From positions 117,125-181,124 of the forward strand of contig JARGSG010000116.1 in the NCBI GenBank assembly GCA_030374805.1: a stretch of DNA of 64,000 nt, given 5' to 3'. Of the stretch, positions 23,171 through 33,413 are shown one piece after another. Position 1 is the first letter of the stretch, and each line of letters opens with the position of its first letter. Below the pieces are notes generated by a model. That model saw nothing but the letters and a program-made list of their open reading frames with translations. It was not told the DNA's origin and made no database searches. The stretch is from Gracilaria gracilis (taxonomy: Eukaryota > Rhodophyta > Florideophyceae > Gracilariales > Gracilariaceae). The translations under genes were made by a program, and so were the position numbers.

Positions 23171-24397
23171 ATGAACAACCACAACCTCAACCTCCCGCTC
23201 CCATTCTAGATGATTTCACAGATCATCAAGACAAATTTGCATACAGAAACTCTTTTGCAACAGGGCTCTTTGCTGCATGCGCAACGCTAAATTAACAGTG
23301 AACCTACAGACGCCGATATACCTAATCACGAGACAATCTGCGGCCCTGGGCATGGAAACTGCTTTTCTGAAACCAAAGCTAACTACTGTCGTCGCCCAGC
23401 GACAAATCTCTACAACACAGTTCGCAAAAAGAACCCAGATGTAACACTCTTCGAGAAAACTGGGCACGTCTCTCGATCAGAATTTGATGAGCTCCATGAT
23501 TTTACACTTCAACATCTTGAGAAGCCTTTTGATGTCAGGTCAGAGTATGGACAGGTACCCAGAGTACCACGATGCAGACGCATGGCCACACAAGAGATGT
23601 TGTTCTTCTTTTTAGATCTAATTGGAAGGGCAAACGAAGGGGGCCTAGGTGTACAAAGATACGCATATTTGTACTGTGTATCGACCGCGACAGTATCGAA
23701 CTACTTCGGTCATGTTTTATTCGCTCTGTTTAAGTCTTTAAAAGCGATAGAACCGAAGTTAATTGAATGGTTGACAAGCGAGCAAAGGAGCGATATGGAG
23801 GGCCTCATGTTGGTATTTCCCAAGTACGTGATTTTCGTTGACGGTAACAAGAACAGGAGGTGGCGTCCCGGGGATACAAATGAACAAGAGCGCGCATACG
23901 ACGGGCACAAAAAAGCACATGCCTGGTCTATACTGGTGTTTTGTGGTTTGTATGGGAACTTCATTCGTCTGGAAATAACTGAAAAAGGAGCGGAGAGTGA
24001 TCGCAACATGTATACAAATTCAAATGTACACATTCGTTCTGATGAATACCTTTCAGAAAGACAACATAGAATGGCCGACATGGGTTTTGCTGGTCATGGA
24101 CGTCTGGTTGTGCTATTTAAAAAGACCAAAAGCACGGATTGGATGCATCGAACATCTTATAATCGTCGTATACGAACGCAGCGCATGGTCAATGAATGGG
24201 GAATTGGGTATATTAACAATCGTTACCGCATCTTCCTTGGCAGGTGGCCATTCGACAAACCGCTTTTTCCGGTGGCTTATGAAACTTCCGCGATGATCGC
24301 TAACTGGCGCTTTCGAAGAAGCGGGTTTGATTTAATGACGAAAGAACGCTACATCCAAAAGCGGGACGCACACAACCATATGTCGGACTCTGATTGA
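23171..24397 (+). pseudogene. Harb-B DDE_Tnp_4-type transposase with two stops
   Basis: The ATG at 23171 opens a frame to 24397 (about 408 codons), broken only by a TAG at 23207 and a TAA at 23288. It encodes a Harbinger/ISL2EU-like nuclease. An N-terminal helix-turn-helix region (GGLGVQRYAYLYCVSTATVS) is followed by the catalytic core. The motifs are VIFVDGNKNRRWRPG (first Asp), KGAESDRNMY (second Asp) and MADMGFAGHG. The last is RTQRMVNEWGIGYINNRYRI, where NEW supplies the Glu of the usual VExxFG motif. Length is typical. The start could instead be a later codon if the first 40 residues are not coding, which would remove both stops. No downstream ATG precedes 23582, which is inside the conserved part. 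Confidence 0.75.
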
Positions 24398-24538
24398 TAT
24401 TAATAAGCGCAGGCTAGCCTTTGCTCCGAAGCGTTCGGCTCGCTCGCTTCACGAGCTCACCTCGGCGACGTCGCTGCAGACTTGGCGCTCACCATGGCTC
24501 GCCTGCGCCCTTTATGGGATATCCACCCTAAGCCCAAC

Positions 24539-25573
24539 CTACTCTTCATGACATGCGGAGATATCAGCGGCGATGTTCTCAGTGTCGTTCACGGTCTGGA
24601 CTGGGGATGTATCGCGCTCGGATGTGGTATCGCGTCCGTTAACTTCTTCCGCATCAGAGCCGTGCTCGAGGTCAACGGTAGCTCTCTCCAACGTAGGATC
24701 GACAGTCAACTCGGTCGTTAAAAGCGGTGGCGGTAAAAATGTGACAGGAATCGAGACCGAAAGGTTTTGACTTTGTGCGTAAAGAGTAACCAAGATCCCA
24801 AATTGCTCAGTTTGTAGTCGTTGCAGCGCGGCACTTGCAACAGCTGCGTTAGAAATTCGCGTCTGTGCGCGTACGTTCTGTAAGTCAGCTGCAGAACGTC
24901 TTCTCTCCCGCATATCACGTTCTTTCTTTCTCTTCTTCTTATGTTCCTCGAATGTGGCACGGCGTTCTCGGTTTCTTTTCATCTTCTCGGCACGTGACTC
25001 ATGTGCTTTTCCCAACGCGGTGGTAGCATCATCATCGGTGCTCAAAGCTCGCTTGTTTGCCTCATGCTTGTAATCAAGAATTACTTGATTTAGAAGATGC
25101 TGTGCGTCTTCTTCTTTACCTTTTGCAGCGGCTATTGGGCCGTTGTTACCATTCGCTTCAGCAACAGATGATATGGTAACCTTCTTGGCCATTTCATTAA
25201 ATTATGTTTTCGGCAACCTTGAATATGTTATCCGGTGTAACCTTTGACATATACGGCGCCACGCTATTCCATATTTGTTTGTGTCGTTCATTATTAAAAC
25301 GTCCGGTACGTGCCCCGTGCGGGAGTTCCTCGCAACAGCTGCGAAAGTTTTTTCTAAGGTCTTTTGTTTTCGCATCGGAGCTTGAAGTGCTATGAGCTCC
25401 AGAATCACCCACGTTTTTTCTACTTTGTTCATTACAAAGGGCTTAGAGATGGCTTTGGAGGAACTGGGACGTGCGGCCTTCGGCATTGACGAATGTTTAG
25501 ATGGATCATTTGAGCATGGGGTTTGGCTTGGGGTTTGGGGGGATGGAACGACATTTGATTCGTTGTTTACCAT
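24539..25573 (-). pseudogene. Harb-B companion (Myb/NAM-like second protein)
   Basis: Convergent to the transposase, with 140 bases between the stops. The N-terminal half (25573-25197) has Ser/Pro-rich sequence, then after a frameshift near 25400 RKNFRSCCEELPHGARTG and RHKQIWNSVAPYMSKV. It stops at 25197. The C-terminal half restarts at the ATG at 25192. It carries ILDYKHEANKRA, a long basic coiled helix (HESRAEKMKRNRERRATFEE, HKKKRKKERDMRERRR) and an acidic tail. In PIF/Harbinger elements the second gene encodes a DNA-binding partner that recruits the transposase. The order here fits that, but the DNA-binding domain is inferred. The two halves may be one broken gene. Confidence 0.55.
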
Positions 25574-25849
25574 GACTGGAATAGCGATGGAACTGGATGG
25601 AATGGTGTCGGGGAAGGTGGAAATAACGATGGCCTCCGTCGTCGATCACCATCGATCATCGGCCAATGCATGAGGCCTGAAACACGGGGTTTAAGTGACA
25701 AGTTTTACTCGAACGGTAGGAAATCCGGTGTTATTCTTTCCCTTATTTCAAAATAAAGGTAGGACCAGGTGTGTTAATTAAACATGATACAATTCCAAAG
25801 TCGTCCTTATGTCGAAGAGAAGGGTTAAAATGCCTTACTTAGAAACCGC

Positions 25850-25931
25850 TATTAAGGTCGACTTTTTCTTTCCACTACCATACGACGAAATTTCGTAAAA
25901 TACAAAACATCGTCTCCTTACCGTCTTTTAT
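25850..25931 (+). repeat. Tandem unit R1, piece c
   Basis: The piece runs from TATTAAGGTCGAC to TTTTAT, collinear with 39634-39716 of unit 2. It is bounded by the Harb-B target duplication on the left and the Gypsy-2 target duplication on the right. Confidence 0.85.
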
Positions 25932-26781
25932 TGTAGAGCAATTGCCCTTGGCAGGGATTGAGGGGGATGCCACTCATATATCCGTCGTTATTTTCGGCTG
26001 AACTTCCTACTATTATGAAGTTTATTTGCCTATTTAGCCGTGATCAGAGATCCGCCTATGAAGGGTAGGATTACCGTGACACGTGTGTGCTCGCGCCCGA
26101 TTACCGGATGCGCCGTTGCAAGAGTGTCACGGAGGTACACGTGGGTAGTGTTGGCCGGCGTGCCGGCTACTTAGATAATTTAGTGATATTTGTCAGCCGT
26201 ATATAAGTGGCGGCACTTGCCGCCACTGTACGGGAAGTAAACGTCAACGAGACCTTGGCTCTAGCTTGAGTTGCGCTTGCACACGGTCTTCCGCCCCATT
26301 CCTGGGGAAACCCGCCGCTTATCCGGACAAGTTATCCACCTCCGTCACCGAGAAGCACCGATCCGTCGTTACTGCCTTTTATTTATCATTCTTTCGTACA
26401 CTCTTTCTGTTTTCCCGTTTAACGGCTTCGTTACACTTCGCCCTGCTGCACAGGTTTGCCCTTTCTGTCCCGGGATTATTCCCCGCTCTCACGAGTCTGT
26501 GCTCCGCAGTTCGGCTAGTTTTTTTACCTTTTATCTGGTCCCTTTTGCTACGGGATACGCCACACCCAGTGGAATCCATTCTTTTAGCACCCCGATTGCC
26601 ACCCCCAACCTCCGTTCGTAAGTCAGGAAGAAGCCGCCCGAAGTTACGCTGGGCACATGTCGGCCTTATCGGAGAGTTCTGCCACTGCTTTGCCCCAATA
26701 AGGAGCAAGGCTGAACACCTTGTGTGCGTAGCCGCTGGCGCGGTTTGTGTTCTTTCTTTTAGTTCCCGGCTTTGCCCCAAA
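25932..26781 (+). repeat. Gypsy-2 5' LTR
   Basis: It begins TGTAGAGCAATTG and ends CCCCAAA, pairing base for base with 36769-37618. A TATATAAG box at 26200-26207 precedes a short GC-rich palindrome (GGCGGCACTTGCCGCC), the likely promoter for the genomic RNA. Two CACGTG-type motifs lie upstream. Open frames across this LTR are not genes. Confidence 0.9.
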
Positions 26782-26783
26782 AG

Positions 26784-26803
26784 TGGTCTCCTTACTTAGA
26801 AAC
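26784..26803 (+). promoter_or_regulatory. Gypsy-2 primer-binding site
   Basis: TGGTCTCCTTACTTAGAAAC begins two bases after the LTR. It differs at three positions from the site shared by Gypsy-1 and matches it in TGGTCTCC. Confidence 0.7.
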
Positions 26804-26931
26804 GGAGTCCTTGCCAACATTGGTTGTAGTTGAAACTGGTACTGGATCCCTCTGCATTGAGAGTGTCCACTTTGGACAATTTCTGGAAGCGGTAATCGTT
26901 CGTTTAATTCACCCGATTGCTTCGGCAGACT

Positions 26932-28788
26932 ATGAAATCTCACCATAACAACGGTCGCTCGAAGGCTGGGTCGGCACCTGGCTCGACTGCCGGACCACTG
27001 GAATCATCTGGACTGGCTCAGAGCCTCCCGCCGTTACCAATGGATGTACTGAATGTCCCAGGTGACAACGCTCAAGCACCGGCTTCCCGGGGTCCTCGTA
27101 CCAACAATGGGACCCCACCGGCTCAAGGACCAGCTAATTACGCGCAAGCGGCTGAAGCCATGTTGTCAAGGTCTGACGAGTATACTCTCCGTGAATTAGA
27201 GGCACAAGTGCTTGTGATGCAGAACTCTCAAGTGGGTCTGATTCACGATATTTCAAAACTTCGGCAATGGCTATACAAAGCCGATGTTAGGGATGCTTCG
27301 CAAGACGTCCGTGTCTTACGGTCTGATGTCAACCAGATCATGGAAGACCGAAAGGAATCGGCTGTCATGCATGAGCAAGCAACTGATCGTTTAAACCGCT
27401 TAGCGGCCCGTCTGTAAACGGTCTAGCACACCATCATCCACGATACTGTGGCGCTCGGCGTGCCGGTTTCCGAAGGTTCTCGAAATTCGCACCGCTCTAA
27501 GAACCACCATGCGGGAAAGAAGAGAAAGGTTGAATTGGAACCTGATTCGTCTTCTTCTTCATCCTCTTAGTCTGATGCCCGAGTCAGGGATTTGTCAACT
27601 GATTCTTCGGAAAGTGAAGACGAGTCCCCACGTTCTCGTGCTATCCGCTCTCAGGCCACCGAAGCCACGCAAGGCGTTGCCCAGAGCCGTTCGAAAGGAC
27701 GAAAGCACCTTGAACTCAAGGAACTGAAACCGACGGATCTATCGTATCGGAAGTTGTTTTCGTACCGATTTTATCAGCTGGAAGACTCCAGTGGAGAAAG
27801 AACCCCTCGTGGGACTGAACTATTGAAAGACCACATTAAGCGGCTGGAGCTCACACTAAAGCCCAATAAGTTCTCTGGGCAGGATCCAATCCTCGTGTTG
27901 GAATTTCTCGCCCGATATGTTGGGGAAGCCCATGTACTTCGGATGTCTGAGGTGCAAGCCTACATCGCTCTGCCTTTATTTTTAAAATGTATGGCCGAGG
28001 ACCAGTACAACTCGGTCCGCGGACTGACTCGTGCTTCCGAAAGAGGAGTGACCTGTCGGCCAGAGGCTGTGCAGTAGCTCATGCGATCCTATGCTACAGG
28101 AAACGCAATCCAAGATGCCATACTCGCATTGCGCGACACGAAGCGAGGACCGGAAGAGACGGAGCCTGTTTATTATACACGGTTGAATAAGGCCTTTCCC
28201 CGCTGTGGAAACGTCTATTCCGCGGCCGAGCGATGTACCATGTTTGTGGATGGCTTGGTTCCCTCAATTAGGGCTTTTGTTGCCCGCTATCGGGAGAACA
28301 AGCGGAAGATCTCCTACTTACAGCTGGTTCAATTTGCTCAAGCTGAAGGTGATGGGGCCCGAGCACGTGCTGGCATTAAGTCTCGCACACGCCGACTCTT
28401 CCATTTGGAAGAGAGGGATTCATCACAGCCTCAATGGAGAGGTTCAGGCCATGCCAACTACGACAAAGTGCACCTAGTACAGAGTGACAAATCGTTGGCA
28501 ACGTCGGACCTGCCATCTACGATGGGACCGACTACCGAAGATTGGGATGCTGCTCTGTACGCTGGTAATCATGTTCCGGCATTGCCAGTGCCGCACTCTG
28601 GCAGATACAGAAACTCCCGTCCCGGTAGGAAGGATCCCTACCCCGGAGACAGGAGCGAAGGCCGCCCAATGCGGATTCTCTTCGTCAGCTCATATGATAT
28701 ATTGGTTACAAACATGATCATATTGCCTCGAACTGTATGTTACCATTCGGGGAAAAGGCAAAAATTGTTTTCCATTATGAGTCTTTGA
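26932..28788 (+). pseudogene. gag: Gypsy-2 gag with in-frame stops
   Basis: The ATG at 26932 opens a single frame to 28788 with no frameshift but four stops (TAA at 27415, TAG at 27424, TAG near 27569, TAG at 28075). It has a Pro/Ala-rich N-terminus, then a helical segment (YTLRELEAQVLVMQNSQVGL ... DVRVLRSDVNQIM) and a Ser/Glu tract. The Gag core includes LKELKPTDLSYRKLFSYRFY, NKFSGQDPILVLEFLARYVG and CTMFVDGLVPSIRAFVA. It is collinear with the Gypsy-4 gag (55570-56763). The stop at 28075 sits where that copy has Tyr. No CCHC knuckle is evident. The product would be the capsid that packages the RNA. Confidence 0.85.
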
Positions 28789-28945
28789 GGCCAGCCGAAC
28801 GGGAACGTGTTCCCGGCAAATCGAACCTTCGTGCGAAGGCGGATACTCAGCCTGGAAAAGAGGAACCTTCACCGCCTCATGGTGAAGTGGCAGGTGCATC
28901 TACGGGCCAAACCGTTCTACAAAATAGCGGCGACGCTCAGAAAAC

Positions 28946-29520
28946 TTGAGCATGAGAGCCTCTTTAGAAGGAGCGGCGCAATCGAAGTCGAGCTCAACTG
29001 CGCCGGAGGTTACAAACCCTCGCTCCCCGGTCACGATCCTTACGAGGAAGATGGACACGACAGACGTGGACTCGGAACATCTCGGTGTTCTCCGTCGCCC
29101 TTGGGTGCGGTTCCGCAATGTCTGCGCTCCGGATAGAGTCCTGGTCATTGCAAAACGAAAATACAAAGTTTTTGCCGACCTCGGGATATCAGGCCATTAT
29201 ATGGTTTGGAAGTTATCCGTTCTCGACACGGGTGCGGGTCCAAACTTTTTGGTTCAAACGCTTATTCCGCCGTAGTTATCTTCTCAGATTTTGCCGGCCC
29301 CCCGACCGAGATAGCGGATGCAAACAATAGGCCCCTTTCAATCGTGGGAGTAATTGACCTGCTTTTCAGGCTTGGCCGTTGCGTTGTCCGCCTAGAGTTC
29401 CTAGTTTGCAAGCGTTTAGCTGCGCCGGTCATACTTGGATGTGATTTCTGCGACCCTTTTGTCGAAGCAATTCGACCACGGGAAAGGACTGTCGAGCTGG
29501 AGGACGGCACAACTGTGCCA
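28946..29520 (+). pseudogene. Gypsy-2 aspartic protease
   Basis: The retropepsin active site VLDTGAGPNFL lies at about 29220-29255 in the frame 28946-29275. After a shift the second half, DFAGPPTEIADANNRPL and AAPVILGCDFCDPFVEAI, continues in the frame opening near 29206, with the G-x-D-F flap-partner motif. The enzyme would release Gag, reverse transcriptase and integrase from the polyprotein. It is in a different frame from gag, so ancestral expression may have used a frameshift, or the shift is decay. It is not functional as it stands. Confidence 0.8.
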
Positions 29521-31670
29521 ATTGTTCGGCGACCTTTACTAAAGGCTTTCAAGAAGCAAGTTCCATTGTCGGTGGCCAAGCAGCCAGCGAAATCGCACCC
29601 TTCGTCGACGAAGCTCCGAGTGGCTCGGTCTATTAGCATTCGCCCGGAATCCCAGACATGGGTCACGGTCACGTCCGTGCAGCACGGCTTACAAACAGTT
29701 CAGCCATTGCCTCTTCTTTACGAAAGGCAGAACTTGGCCCTCGCGAATGGGATTGTACTTGTTGAGCCAGAGAAGCCCTTCAGGGTATTGGTCGCTAATT
29801 TTGGCTACTCCCAACAGAGGTTGGTAAAGAAACAGGTCATTGGTTCCATGTTACCACACCCGGTGGCTATTGTACCCACACAGGTATCTAATGCAGAGGT
29901 TCTCGGAATCTTGGAAGCTGCGGAGGGAGAGGGGAAGTGCGCTGACGCAACCGTACCGAAGAATTCGTCGGGAGACGCTGCGCCCAACTCGTCTGGTAAA
30001 GAAGTTTCGAACTTGTCGAAAGAAACAACGCCGACACTGTCGGACGGAAGGCCAGAATCACCTGGATCTGAGAAGAAGAATCCCGTACAGGAGCTCGAGT
30101 CTCTGGATTTTAGCCATGTACCAGAGTCTCACCGTCAAAAGTTACGAGAAATGCTACGGGAGTTCACCTCCATGTGGGACGGTTCCCTTGGGAGAATTGG
30201 TATCATCGAACATCGGATAGATTTGATGCCGAACACTCGGCCAATCTCGCAACAACCTTACAGGGCAGGACCGACAGCCCAGAAGCAAGAAAAGATTCAA
30301 GTCGAGAAGATGCTCCACGCCAGAGTCATTGAACCGGCCCAGTCGCCGCGGCCCTCGCCCGTGGTACTCGCTTCCAAACCCGATGGTTCTTAACGTTTTT
30401 GTATCGATTATCGCAAGCTTAACGCGGCTACCGTCAAGGACGTGGATCCCATACCGAGAATGGACGAATGTATCGATTCGCTAGGAAGCGCAAAGGTGTT
30501 TACTACCCTCGACGCGAACTGGGGATATTGGCAAGTCCCAGTAAGGGCAGAAGAACGTGATAAAATGGCGTTTGTATGTCATCAAGGACTATACCGATTC
30601 AGCCGGATGCCCTTTGGGCTCACGAACGCCCGCGCCACTTTCCAAAGAGCAGTGAATATTTTGCTTGCCCGCTTGAAGTGGAAGACGTGCCTGGTATACC
30701 TGGATGACATCATTGTGTTCTCCAGTAACCTGGACGGGCACTTGATCTACATTCGGGAAGTGATTCGAGTCCTACGTGAGGCAGGCATCACACTGAAGTT
30801 GAAGAAGTGCGAGTTCTTTACCGATACCGTGAAATATCTCGGCCACATAACCCGTCCGGGATGGCTATCGATTGACGCTGTACGTGTCCGGTCCCTCAAG
30901 GAGTCCAAACACCCACGGACTCAAATGGAACTCCGATCTTTCTTCGGCCTCTGCAATGTCTACCGTCATTTTATCCCGCACTTTGCGGATATAGCAGCTC
31001 CATTGCATGAACTTCTGAGAAAGAGACAGCCAGTGAAACTGGAAACATTCGATGACCGTAAGGCAACGGCATTCTCATCGCTCATTGATGCAGTACCTTC
31101 GCCGCCAATTCTTCCCTTGCCGAGCCTCGGATTGCCGCCATCGATACGGATGCCAGCAATTTCCAGATCGGCTGTGCTCTGTTTTAGAACACGTATAGTG
31201 GCGAACGACTTCCAATTGGTTTTTGGTCTCGAAGCCTTAACGTTCATGAAAGAAATTACTCGGTACCCGAGAAAGAATGCTTGGCAGTAGTCTGGGCTCT
31301 CCAGACGCTGCGACCGTACCTCATGGGAAGACATTTTACCGTCCATACCCACCATGCGGCCCTGTGCTGGCTTTTCCCCATTGCGGAGCCTTCCGGCCGC
31401 TTGATGCGGTGGAGACTAAGATTATCGGAATTCGACTTCGACGTGCAGTAAAAGAAGGGAATCCTGAATACTGAAGCTTATACACTTTCCCGCTTGCCGA
31501 CCGCGGCCGAGGCTGAGCCAGCCGATGGTCTGGAAATAACCTCTTTCCTCATGGAGGACGACGAGGACGAAGATTCGGAAGGTTGGGAGGTCTATGACGC
31601 TGTCTTAGCCGTTTCAGATAGAGAGCCAGTGCCGGGATCATTCGTGTCGATAACACCGGAAGAATTGATG
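29521..31670 (+). pseudogene. Gypsy-2 reverse transcriptase and RNase H
   Basis: A linker (PESQTWVTVTSV ... EKPFRVLVANFG) leads to the polymerase. This gives LDFSHVPESHRQKLREMLRE, IEHRIDLMPNTRPISQQPYR, KPDGS then a TAA at 30391 where Trp is expected, and RFCIDYRKLNAATVKDV. It continues with FTTLDANWGYWQVPV, RFSRMPFGLTNARATFQRAV and the catalytic LVYLDDIIVFSS near 30697, then the thumb (LRSFFGLCNVYRHFIPHFAD). RNase H follows in another frame: AAIDTDASNFQIGCALF and YSVPEKECLAVVWALQ. Further stops occur near 31183, 31450 and 31673. The pair would copy element RNA into DNA. Confidence 0.88.
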
Positions 31671-31676
31671 CGGTAA

Positions 31677-32910
31677 AAGTATACAGACCCGTTCTGCAGT
31701 AAGGTTCGTGCCGGTCTGAACGATGGAACTCAACTGCCCTTTGTCATGAACGACCATGGATTCTTGGTTCGAACGGTTACTGACCGGCCACAGATTGTGG
31801 TACCTCACTCGCTTCAATCTCGAGTCTTGCATCTGTCGCATTACGCGAAGTTGTTGTCGGCTCACCCGGGTGGAAGGAAGTTGTATTATAACCTCAGAAA
31901 GGACTTCTATTGGCCAGCTATGGCATTCTGTGCGTGTGTCACTGCTCGTGGATGTTCTGGTTGTGCAAAGAACCGCGTCAAAGTGCGGAAGTACTCCAAA
32001 AAGTTGGTACTCTTCCCCACAAGGGCCCAACTTGAGTTCGTGGCGATTGACATACTCGGCGAGTTTATCTGGACACGCCGAGGTAGTCTGTTTCTCCTTG
32101 TCATAAACGACCGCTTTTCTAAGCTCGTGCGGACAGTTCCTTTGACGAAGGTCACCGCCAGTGCGGTTGCGCAAGCGTTCGTAACCCACTGGGTGTTTGT
32201 CTACGGACCGCCGATTGATTTGCTATCCGATAATGGGTCGCAATTCGCTGCGAAGTTCTTCCAGGACGTGTGTCGAATACTGGACATCAAGAACTGGTTT
32301 ACTACGACCGACCATCCGCAAATGAACGGCAAGGTGGAGCACTTCAATCGCACTATGCTGAGTGCGCTGCAAACTTTTGTCGCTGACCACCCATCGGAAT
32401 GGGATCTCGACATCGATGCGGTGACTTATGCCTAAAATACACAGGTACATCGCACTACTCAGATCTCTCCGTTCAAACTGATTCTATTGCGTGGTCCATC
32501 ATTGGTGGCTGTGGAGCCCCAACCTACGTTGGATAAATTCCCTTCACCCGTCTACATAGGGACACCTGGAAACAATGGCTGAAACAAATGATTTCCGTAG
32601 TTGGGCAGCAAATCACTAAGGCATAAGCCACTTACAAGCGAAATTTGGACGCACTTGCGCGAAGGAAGGCCCCACCTATCAGGGAAGGTGGCTATGTCTT
32701 TCTCCGGAGAGAATACTACAATGCGGAGGAAGAGAAACGCCACAAGCTTTCTCTGATCGCGGACCCTACAGAGTCATCTCTGTCACGGATACTACGGTTG
32801 TTCTTAACACCAAGGGTGAGTACGAACGCTTCTTGCGTGATCGCGTTACGCCGGCACCATTGCCGGAACCTCCCGTACACAAATCTCATCAGGGACCGAC
32901 AAAGTAGGAT
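31677..32910 (+). pseudogene. Gypsy-2 integrase
   Basis: The zinc-binding N-terminal domain is visible as HLSHYAKLLSAHPGGRKLYY with CACVTARGCSGC. The core has all three acidic residues: EFVAIDILGEF, IDLLSDNGSQF and HPQMNGKVEHFNR. A TAA at 32433 replaces the Tyr of the usual Y-N-T-Q-V-H motif. After it the C-terminal domain is out of frame in pieces, ending about LRDRVTPAPLPEPPVHKS near 32880. I see no chromodomain. The enzyme would insert the cDNA into the genome. Confidence 0.88.
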
Positions 32911-33084
32911 GCTACCCTGCCCTGCCTGTCAATTCTACCGCACGCCGCACGCGGTTTGCCCGACCTTCCTACGGAATCGGGACATAGCCCCTAAATTGGG
33001 CAAGACGCGTATGAGCATACACGCGTCGTGTCTACTCCTGGGATTATCGTGCCGGGCCCCGCCGCTCCCACTGAGGAGGGGGAA

Positions 33085-33413
33085 GGAGAAACTCATCTTA
33101 GTTACGCGCTGCTCCGCAGTTTACGCCGTTGCAAACGGATTGTGCAACTGCGCGGGATACCGCCAGGGACGGAGTGCGTGAAGCCTTGCCGTCGCAGACG
33201 GAAAACACACGGACGTGTGACAGTAAGCGCCCTGCGGATAGCCAAATGGGAGACGCTCATCCTAGTTACGCTGCTGCTCTGCAGTCTACGCGGTTGGAAA
33301 TGGATAGTGCACCTGCACGGGACACCACCGGGGACGGAGTGAGTGAAGCCTTGCGGTCGCGGACTGGAAGCACACGGACGTGTGACAGTAAGTGCCCCGC
33401 GGACAGCCCAATG
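33085..33413 (+). repeat. 165 bp tandem duplication in the Gypsy-2 3' region
   Basis: Two diverged copies of about 165 bp lie head to tail. In the plus frame they give TARDGVREALPSQTENTRTC and TTGDGVSEALRSRTGSTRTC, 55 residues apart. The period is a multiple of three, so the frame was kept. Confidence 0.7.

Larger units (their letters stand above)
23047..25849. mobile_element. Harb-B: Harbinger-like DNA transposon in unit R1
   Basis: An insertion of about 2.8 kb separates CTATTA (23041-23046) from CTATTA (25849-25854). The uninterrupted units read GCCTATTAAGGTCGAC here, so the target duplication is 5-6 bp (TATTA or CTATTA). The ends are imperfect inverted repeats: GGGGTTTTTAATTAGGG on the left and GCGGTTTCTAAGTAAGG on the right (reverse complement). 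It holds two convergent genes, a DDE transposase (plus) and a basic companion (minus), which is the usual gene pair of this superfamily. Both genes are damaged. Confidence 0.78.

Noticed and set aside
26266-26799. Open frame of 177 codons over the Gypsy-2 5' LTR (and its partner at 37103-37537)
   Set aside because: It lies entirely in LTR sequence, occurs in both LTRs with differing ends, and has no protein-like conservation. It is a by-product of composition.
25833-26803. Shared 14-mer CCTTACTTAGAAAC at the right end of Harb-B and after the Gypsy-2 LTR
   Set aside because: Several 14-base matches are expected by chance in a 64 kb window, and the two sites have separate explanations (inverted-repeat end and primer-binding site).
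26932-32435. An alternative genetic code with UAA/UAG read as Tyr
   Set aside because: The intact Harbinger genes use TAA as a normal terminator at the expected length, Gypsy-2 also has frameshifts and TGA stops, and one TAA sits at a Trp position. Decay explains it better.
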